A DNA stretch of 64,000 nt from Plasmodium brasilianum (taxonomy: Eukaryota > Apicomplexa > Aconoidasida > Haemosporida > Plasmodiidae): the NCBI RefSeq assembly GCF_023973825.1, contig NC_090123.1:1471501-1535500 (forward strand), in the 5' to 3' direction. A program made the position numbers and the translations under genes. The notes under the pieces are model-generated. The model worked only from the letters and a program-made list of their open reading frames with translations, had not been told where the DNA came from and searched no databases. This document shows positions 57,060 through 64,000 of this stretch, one piece after another (the stretch's first letter is position 1; each line of letters starts with the position of its first letter).

Positions 57060-59741
57060 ATGCTGAATGAGGACAGCATAGAGGTTGATCTAGTGAAAAT
57101 AGAAAATGAGCTAAAGAAAAACCAAGACGATATTGAAAAAAAAAAAAAAAAAAAAGTGCAATTTTCTGATAAAAATGAAACCATATATTATGAAAAAGAT
57201 GAAAATGAAAATAATTATTTTAATTTTGCCTTAAACAATTTTAATTATATTGAATGTTTTTACAATGAAATGTATAACATTGATTTTAATGAAGGGGAAT
57301 ATAAAAATGAAGATACAATTTTAAATGTAGAAGACAGAACTGCAGCTTACGATAATAATGATGAACCTTTTGAAAACAGTAAGGAGGCTGATGAGGACTA
57401 TAAGGAAGGGGAGCAGTCAAAAAAACAATTAGGAAAAAAGGGTATGAATGATAGCACCAGTGCTGATGATATTGGTAACAACAACAGCAGCAACAACAGC
57501 AGTAATGGTGTGAAAGACTATGTAACTAAAAGAGAAAGATTTAATCAAACGTTCAATGAGGACTGTTCCTTCGAAATTGACGATATACAAAAAGCATTAA
57601 TAAATGCGGAGGAGCGAACGACAAACTATAGTAAAGATTATTTCGGATATGATATTGAGCCATTTAATATGAAAAATGAATTAAAAGAAGGATATATAGA
57701 CAAACATGGTAATTACATTTATAATGATTATGATTATGAGGATGTTGAAGAGGCATGGTTAAAAGCAGTAGATGAAGAGGATCCATTTACGACATTTTCC
57801 AATCATAAATTAAAGTCAAAAATACATAATGCAGCTATGTCCACGATTGGTGATAATAACAGTAACGGCAGTGGTAACCGTAACTGTAATAGTAGAACTA
57901 ATATCAGTAGTAATGGCAGTAGTAATGGCAGTAGTAATATAAGTAGTAATAGCAGTAGTAATATCAGTAGTAATAGCAGTAGTAATATCAGTAGTAATAG
58001 CAGTAGTAATATCAGTAGTAATAGCAGTAGTAATAATTTAAATAATTATATGCGCACTGTGAATATATACGATGCGCTATACTCTCTGTCCTGTTTATTA
58101 ATTGACAAAGAGACACCAATTAAAGCGATGATAAGATATAAGAATGATTTAAAATTATGTAAAAATTATTTAAACGAGTGTAAACTGAAATTACAGAAAT
58201 TTAATTCTTTTGTTACATCAGATGCAGAAAAGTCTACATTGCTTGACGACCATACGGTTGTAATTGATGGTCAGTCATTTAACGATATGCATTCAGATAG
58301 ACCTCCCTCAAATTATGGAGGACAAAATAAAAGAAATATATTGCAAGTTAATATTAAAAGGAGCAGGAGGTGGAAGAAGGACTACTCTGATAGTGGGGGG
58401 AAGAGGCAAAATACTCAGGACAACAACCTCGAGGGGGATGATATTAATGAACAACATGAGGAGGAAGTAAAGGTGGACAAGGTGAAGGTAGATAACACGA
58501 ATGAAGTGAATGGGAAGGAGGACCGAGCAGATGATGAGAAACACGATGAAGAGCAAATGGTGGGGAAGCCCCCACCAAGGGAAGATGTCAAAGAGGAGAA
58601 GGTGAAGGATAAAGAAGTGAAGCAAGAACTGAAAGAGGAGGATTCTAACGAGGCAACTGCTAATGAGACAACTACTAACGAGGCAACTGCTAATGAGACA
58701 ACTACTAACGAGGCAACTGCTAACGAGGCAACTGCTAACGAGGCAACTGCTAACGAGGCAACTGCTAACGAGGCAACTGCTAACGAGGCAACTGCTAATG
58801 AGACAACTACTAACGAGGCAACTGCTAATGAGACAACTACTAACGAGGCAACTGCTAATGAGACAACTACTAACGAGGCAACTGCTAATGAGACAACTAC
58901 TAACGAGGCAACTACTAACGAGGCAACTACTAACGAGGCAACTACTAACGAGGCAACTGCAAATGAGGAAAATATTAACGAAGTTATCAAAGTGAACATT
59001 GACACATGCTGGGAGTCGATGAATGGTGAAGAATGCATAACTACTAATAAAGAAGAAAATGAGACAGGAGTATTGGATGATGAAAAATTAAAAGAATTGC
59101 AAAAATTAGAAGAGGCATATCAAAAGATAACTCTCGATTACAAAACAATAGAAAGACGGTTTAACAATTTAATTGATTTAACACAAAAATTAACGAATGA
59201 ATATAAGAATGTGTACTTTTTAACAAAAAATGAATTTGAATCCTTATGTAAAAAATTAGAACAATACAAGGAAAATATAGAAATACAATGGCAATTTAAA
59301 TGGAATTGTGATAGTAACAATAATATTTATGGTCCTTATAATTATTATGATATATATAATTTCATATCAGTTGGAATTGTATCTGCAGTAAATCCTATAC
59401 AACTAAGAAGAATAAATAATGAAAACAAAGTTATAGAAAACATTTGGCAAATGTATGATGCTGTTAACTACTTAACTTTTGTTAGTAATGAAAATATTAA
59501 GAAAAAAAGAAAACTTGATGAAACCCACATTTTTGATTATGCAGAGGATGGAAATGAGAAAGGAGAAGAAAATGATGATGATGATAATGATGATAATTCT
59601 GTAGATGACAATTATGAAATAAAAAAAAAAAGAAGGAAAAAAAAAAAGGGGTTAATTCAAATATCCAAAAAAAAGGAAAAATTGCAAGATGAGGAGGACA
59701 GTGATGATAATGAAGATGATTATGAAAGTTACGAAATTTGA
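57060..59741 (+). CDS. GYF-domain protein, CD2BP2/Lin1 (U5-52K) type
   Basis: 893-aa protein starting at ATG 57060 (MLNEDSIEVDLVKIENEL); the longer frame begins with GTG. Three elements match the spliceosomal U5 snRNP factor CD2BP2/Lin1/Snu40. An early VQFSDKNETIYY strand is followed at residues ~180-250 by the conserved block EPFNMKNELKEGYIDKHGNY, then a Trp-containing DVEEAWLKAVDEEDP. A C-terminal GYF domain lies at residues ~744-807 (W744, FKW, NIYGPYNYYDIYNFI). The GYF core is degenerate: GPY replaces GPF, the usual Trp is Phe, and GYF itself reads GIV. Proline-peptide binding may therefore be altered. Between these lie tandem repeats: NISSNSSS (57900-58030) and about 22 five-residue units ANEAT/ANETT/TNEAT (58650-58965). 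The C-terminus is acidic/basic. The expected role is in pre-mRNA splicing (tri-snRNP assembly). Confidence 0.85.
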   Translation: MLNEDSIEVDLVKIENELKKNQDDIEKKKKKKVQFSDKNETIYYEKDENENNYFNFALNNFNYIECFYNEMYNIDFNEGEYKNEDTILNVEDRTAAYDNNDEPFENSKEADEDYKEGEQSKKQLGKKGMNDSTSADDIGNNNSSNNSSNGVKDYVTKRERFNQTFNEDCSFEIDDIQKALINAEERTTNYSKDYFGYDIEPFNMKNELKEGYIDKHGNYIYNDYDYEDVEEAWLKAVDEEDPFTTFSNHKLKSKIHNAAMSTIGDNNSNGSGNRNCNSRTNISSNGSSNGSSNISSNSSSNISSNSSSNISSNSSSNISSNSSSNNLNNYMRTVNIYDALYSLSCLLIDKETPIKAMIRYKNDLKLCKNYLNECKLKLQKFNSFVTSDAEKSTLLDDHTVVIDGQSFNDMHSDRPPSNYGGQNKRNILQVNIKRSRRWKKDYSDSGGKRQNTQDNNLEGDDINEQHEEEVKVDKVKVDNTNEVNGKEDRADDEKHDEEQMVGKPPPREDVKEEKVKDKEVKQELKEEDSNEATANETTTNEATANETTTNEATANEATANEATANEATANEATANEATANETTTNEATANETTTNEATANETTTNEATANETTTNEATTNEATTNEATTNEATANEENINEVIKVNIDTCWESMNGEECITTNKEENETGVLDDEKLKELQKLEEAYQKITLDYKTIERRFNNLIDLTQKLTNEYKNVYFLTKNEFESLCKKLEQYKENIEIQWQFKWNCDSNNNIYGPYNYYDIYNFISVGIVSAVNPIQLRRINNENKVIENIWQMYDAVNYLTFVSNENIKKKRKLDETHIFDYAEDGNEKGEENDDDDNDDNSVDDNYEIKKKRRKKKKGLIQISKKKEKLQDEEDSDDNEDDYESYEI

Positions 59742-61331
59742 TCATATATATATATGTGTATGTATATATGTGTACATGTATATTTATAGCTATATATATG
59801 CATTTATATACAAGAAATAGGAAAAGATATATGTTTTTATCCCCCTTTTAGCATTTGATGTGTAGGAGGTTGGTTTGGGGATTTTTACGTAATTTGAGTA
59901 TTCGGATAGATTGCAGATATTTGAATTTGTAAAAACAGGTAAAAAAAAAAAAATATAATAAAAATAATATTAAAATTAATAATAGTAGTAATAGGAATGG
60001 TAATAATAATGATAATCGTATTGGTATTAGTAATGGTAGTAATTAAACTGCAAAGAAATGTTACAGCATCAATTTAAAATTAAAATAAGCGAAGATGCAA
60101 ATGTAGTTTGAGCTCAGAACAAATAAAAATTCTCCTGAACTGTTAAGCTGAAATTTTAATTGATTCGTTTAATGTCCCCTTTTTTTCTTTTTCTTCTTTT
60201 TTTTTTTTTAATTATTTACCAAATATTCTTTTTGTTTTTAAGACTATTTTAATTGGCGCATATATATATATATAATGCACCGGTTGGCATTTGCTTTACA
60301 GTTATATGTAAGAATTTAATTTTACAAAATGTAATTACTTTCAAATGGATATTTGAGGCCAGATGAGAAGGAAATATAGAAAATTATAAGTTGCACCAAG
60401 GTATTCATAAAATTCCCATTACGCATGTACAACCATCATGTACGTATTGTATGTATGCCATCGTATGTGTGCCACTGTATATGTGGCATACGAGTTGTCA
60501 TATGTATATGATCTTCATATTGTGGTACAAAAAAAAAAAAAAAAATGAGAAGAATATGTGTTATTATGCAAGATGAGAACAACATAGTTTAATAAATAAT
60601 TGCACAAATGCATATTTGTAAAGGCTTTAAAATACTAAAGGCATAATAAATAAATGATTATATTTTATTTCATGAACACCTGAGATAATATTTTTATTAG
60701 TGGAACTTAACACAATGTTGTAAGAGGTGTCCCATGATGTGTGTAGGTTAACACACACACACACACGCGCGCAGACACATATGTATATATACGCGTGCAT
60801 ATATACATATATATAAATATATAGATATAGATATGATTGTAATAAGTTGCAACCACTTAAATAAAATATAACATATTTTAATTTTTCATAAACCCTTTGC
60901 AATCCTTCATTTATTATGATGATAGTACATTGACCTCATTCCATCCTATTTCGTTTTACTTCATTTAATTTCGTTTTACTTCATTTAATTTCGTTTTACT
61001 TCATTCAATTTCGTTTTACTTCATTCAACTTCGTTTTACTTCATTCAATTTCGTTTTACTTCATTCAATTTCGTTATACTTTTTGATTTTACTTTATTAT
61101 ATTATATCTTTTTTTTTGTTATTTTTTCCATTTCTCACCACTTATTTGTAATATATGCAACATAAGCATGTTATGAAAATTTATATTAAGATAAAAATAT
61201 GACATATGTTTAAACACGTATATAATATGTAAAAATGTACATGTATACGTGTTTATACATTCATACATTTTTCTACATATATACGCTTTACATTATTATT
61301 ATTATGAACTGTTCATACAATTTTAATAAAG

Positions 61332-61362
<31 letters not shown>

Positions 61363-62464
61363 CATAATTTAAAAATATACAGTGAAAATAAAAACATAAA
61401 TTAAGGAATTATTCAACAAGTTTTTTTTTCTTCTCATTTTACAGATATTATTTTTCTCAGTGTACTTTTTACATATACTTAATATATATAAGAATATGCA
61501 TATGTATATTTATATATATATATATATATATTATACGCATTAACCATGTATATGTAAAAAGTTGAAAAATAATATTCATAAAATAACCATTTTTTTATCG
61601 AATTTTTTTTTTTTTTTTTCTGAACATGATATAAAAAAAAAAAAAAAAAAGGAAAAGGAAAAATGGCTGATTGACAATATGTTTATCGAAAAGCAAAAAA
61701 AAAAAAAAAAAATTATGAATTCTGAACATAGTAATATTTATTAAAAAGCTTAAAATCCATCTCCTTTAAAATAAAATTACGCGTAGAGATTACTATAAAA
61801 AAGAAGCGTAAATATATGTGCAAGTAATTATGTATCAATTGTATGTATATATATAACTGTGCATATATACAGAAGTATATTTTTTTTTAATTGGAACATG
61901 TACAAAATGTGATAACATATAAATTCTATTTTTCCAAAAAATGATGTTTTTTTAATACATTGGAAGAAATAAATATTTTTTGCTTTTTATAAAATTATAA
62001 AAAGAGGGTATTACCTGCTCTTAATTTTTTTTTCCTCATTTACATTTGAAAAAATGAGAAATATTATTGTCACTCATTAAATGTATGTATTATATATACA
62101 TATTTGACTGTTAAATATTATTATATATCTATTTGTAAATTTGTTTATATTTTTTTCATTTCCATTTTCATGCACCACATAGCGAAAGGAGGAGTGTATA
62201 GTATTAATAAGACTGTTAAAGTTGTTGGTTACCATTTTTCATTTAATTCTTTTTATCGTATTGTATTCCTTTTCCGTGCTTCTCTAATGAAGTTTATTTG
62301 ATGGCATTTTTAGCTGCATATAAATATACATATATGTTATCTATATTTGTATATGTGTACATGTTTGCATTTACGAATTTGTACATATATACATATTATA
62401 CATATATATATACATATTATACATATATATATATATAAAGTGCATATACGTACATATTTCTATA
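59742..62464. other. Intergenic region
   Basis: AAT/GTA-type short repeats (59945-60045), (CA)n/(CG)n at 60752-60772, a 20-bp minisatellite (60949-61080), long A and T runs (61329-61362, 61634-61652, 61699-61714) and (TA)n near the inhibitor-3 start. No supportable gene. Confidence 0.65.
60949..61080. repeat. 20-bp minisatellite TTCGTTTTACTTCATTTAAT
   Basis: Six to seven units of TTCGTTTTACTTCATTTAAT / ...ATTCAAT. The reverse complement contains GTAAAACGAA, also the core of the 13-bp array at 17901. Confidence 0.92.
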
Positions 62465-63486
62465 ATGTCTCATGTTCACTCGTCATCAACAACGACGACT
62501 ACGTATGTTCAAGAAACCAATACGAGGAATGACCAAAATGGAAATCAAAACACAATCGTACGAATTTTAAAGTTATCACCTCAAAAAATGGTTAGGTGGG
62601 ATGATAGCACTGTGGATAATGAAAATGCGCAAAAGAAGTCATCAAAAGGTAAGTTTATAAAGATGGTCAAAAAGAGAAATAGGAAAGAGAAAGAGATATA
62701 AAAAAGTGATAGAGAATGAGAATGTAAATTAAGAGTGACGAGTAGAAAAAAGGTAGTTACATGGAGAGAAAGAAATATAAAATGTTATGTACATGCAAAA
62801 ATTGCACAAATAACATGAAAATTCTTGCATTTAAAGTGTATGCACAAATGCGATATTCGAAGAGGCATTTTGTATTTATTATTTACCATTTAGTGCTTAT
62901 GTACTTATGTACTCATGTACGCATGTATAGTATCTGTACACATAATTATTTTCCGCTTTTTTTTCAAACACATCGTCAAAATAGTATGTTGTATATACCA
63001 CAAGCCAAAAAACTTTGGTGAAAGTTCGGACTCCGACTCGGACTCATTTTCATCCAGCAGTGAAAGTAAACATTTTAAAAGAGAAAGGAAAAAAAAAAAA
63101 TGAAAAATGAAAAAAAGAAGTACAATTTTAATGTAAAAATTTGCCCATATATATATAAATGACGTTTGTCCATTTATACCAGGGGAGTGTAAGTCTTTTC
63201 CAAAAAACGAGAACAAAAAGGATGAGCGGTAAAATTTTTTATTTTTTTTTACACGCTCTGAGCTCAATATGTGTGTAAATGTACAAATATATGTACATGT
63301 ATATAATATGGACTTATAGATAATATGCCTATTTCGGTTTTATATGTAACTGTGTCATATGGTCATACAAAAATTGTAATAAAATATTTTTTGTTATTTA
63401 CACTGTTTGCTACATAAAATTTTTGAATTTTTTTTTTTTTTTTTTTCAAATATAATAGGACCGAAGAAGAAGGGATAAAGAAATAG
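62465..63486 (+). CDS. I3: Protein phosphatase 1 inhibitor-3 (PPP1R11/Ypi1), four exons
   Basis: Small, probably disordered regulator of PP1. Exons 62465-62648, 62985-63065, 63183-63228 and 63459-63486; all GT-AG, phases 1/1/2, total 112 aa. Recognition is by three motifs in order: an RVxF-type PP1 docking site KMVRW (family KxVxW), followed by DDSTVDNENAQKKSSK (family WTxDTVDNExxxxxSSK); then CCIYHKPKNFGESS (family CCIYxKPxxFGESS); then an acidic Ser/Asp run (SDSDSDSFSSSS). Exons 3 and 4 add a short charged tail (ECKSFPKNENKK ... EEEGIKK). Reading on through exon 2 without splicing would end at 63103 with a Lys run; this shorter alternative cannot be excluded. P. falciparum has a characterised nuclear inhibitor-3 that acts on PP1 (recalled). 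The N-terminus is Thr/Ser-rich (SSSTTTTTYVQET). Confidence 0.88.
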
Positions 63487-64000
63487 GCAATTGGATCCTT
63501 CGATATATAACATTCAACTTTGTTATGACTCTTATTTTTTTTTTTTTCCCCTAAGCATATTTGTAACTCTCAAAATTTTACTATTACTCATTATTTATTC
63601 GTTCTCTTGTTTATTTCTATTTTTTAATGTATATGTTTTTTTCTTATTATAATTAATTATTTAAAAAAGAAGCGATAAATTAAAAATTTTTAGCGCCCAA
63701 GAAAAAGTGTTCACCTATACACGGATTTCTACATATATGTATGTATGTTTATGTGTATGCGTATATATGAGTGTGGCTGTATAGGCATGTGTATACTTAT
63801 GCGCTATTAACACGCATAACAAATTCCCATTGCAGTTTCCATTTTTTGAATACGCAAAGTAGTGTTAAGCTATTTTGTGTTTATAATTTTTTTACGTTTT
63901 ACAGTTCATTGCTGTAAATAATAATAATAATAGTTACCCTTATTATTATTACTATTATTATTATTATTACTATTATTATTATTATTACTATTATTATTAT
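63487..64000. other. Intergenic right edge with ATT microsatellite
   Basis: Begins with the 3' flank of inhibitor-3. From about 63917 to the window end it is an ATT/ACT trinucleotide microsatellite that continues beyond the window. Confidence 0.8.

Noticed and set aside
58415..59038. 207-codon minus-strand Val/Ala/Ser frame
   Set aside because: Antisense shadow of the NEATA repeats in the GYF gene.

Overview
This is a chromosome-internal window from a malaria parasite (genus Plasmodium). The DNA is extremely AT-rich, intergenic regions are full of poly-A/poly-T, (TA)n and short minisatellites, and coding regions carry long Asn/Lys/Asp-rich insertions. Introns are short and end in pyrimidine tracts plus AG. 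The decisive markers are the paired ookinete surface antigens P28 (26203-26892, minus) and P25 (29025-29675, minus), with MORN1, an OTU protease and PP1 inhibitor-3 on their right. From memory this matches the Pfs28/Pfs25 neighbourhood of P. falciparum chromosome 10. The GSGGE-type repeat at the end of P28 recalls P. vivax, but the base composition is far too AT-rich for P. vivax or P. knowlesi. A P. malariae- or P. ovale-like species fits best; the species is not proven from this sequence.

Left part (1-20.6 kb): an Asn-rich protein of unknown function (minus, frame broken at a poly-A run near its end); a 6.1 kb gene-poor interval; a two-exon unknown gene (minus); 3.4 kb with minisatellites; the proteasome lid subunit RPN9 (plus); and the KEOPS enzyme Kae1 (minus, also broken at a poly-A run). 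Middle (21.3-31.7 kb): a small unknown gene, a SpoU-family RNA methyltransferase and an EF-hand protein (broken at a third poly-A run), all plus strand; then P28, P25 and a two-exon unknown protein, all minus strand. Right part (34.3-63.5 kb), all plus strand: MORN1; a protein I identify as a CtIP/Sae2/Ctp1-type DNA-end-resection factor; an eight-exon OTU cysteine protease; a cryptic set of possible exons; a six-exon DEAD-box helicase; a CD2BP2/Lin1-type GYF protein; and the four-exon PP1 inhibitor-3.

The genes do not form an operon. They are housekeeping functions (proteasome, tRNA t6A modification, RNA methylation, splicing, PP1 control) mixed with sexual-stage antigens (P25/P28) and cell-division machinery (MORN1). 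Exon joins for the OTU gene, the helicase, inhibitor-3 and the 188-aa protein were worked out by hand; all respect GT-AG and keep phase.

The most interesting points are: the CtIP/Sae2-like protein with its C-terminal signature; three genes broken at long A-runs, all repaired by the same +1 A (or -2); a cluster of six TAGCTA sites between P28 and P25; a female-element-like TGTACGTACA upstream of P25; a Pumilio-like site next to the P25 stop codon; and several unrelated minisatellites that share an AAAACGA core.
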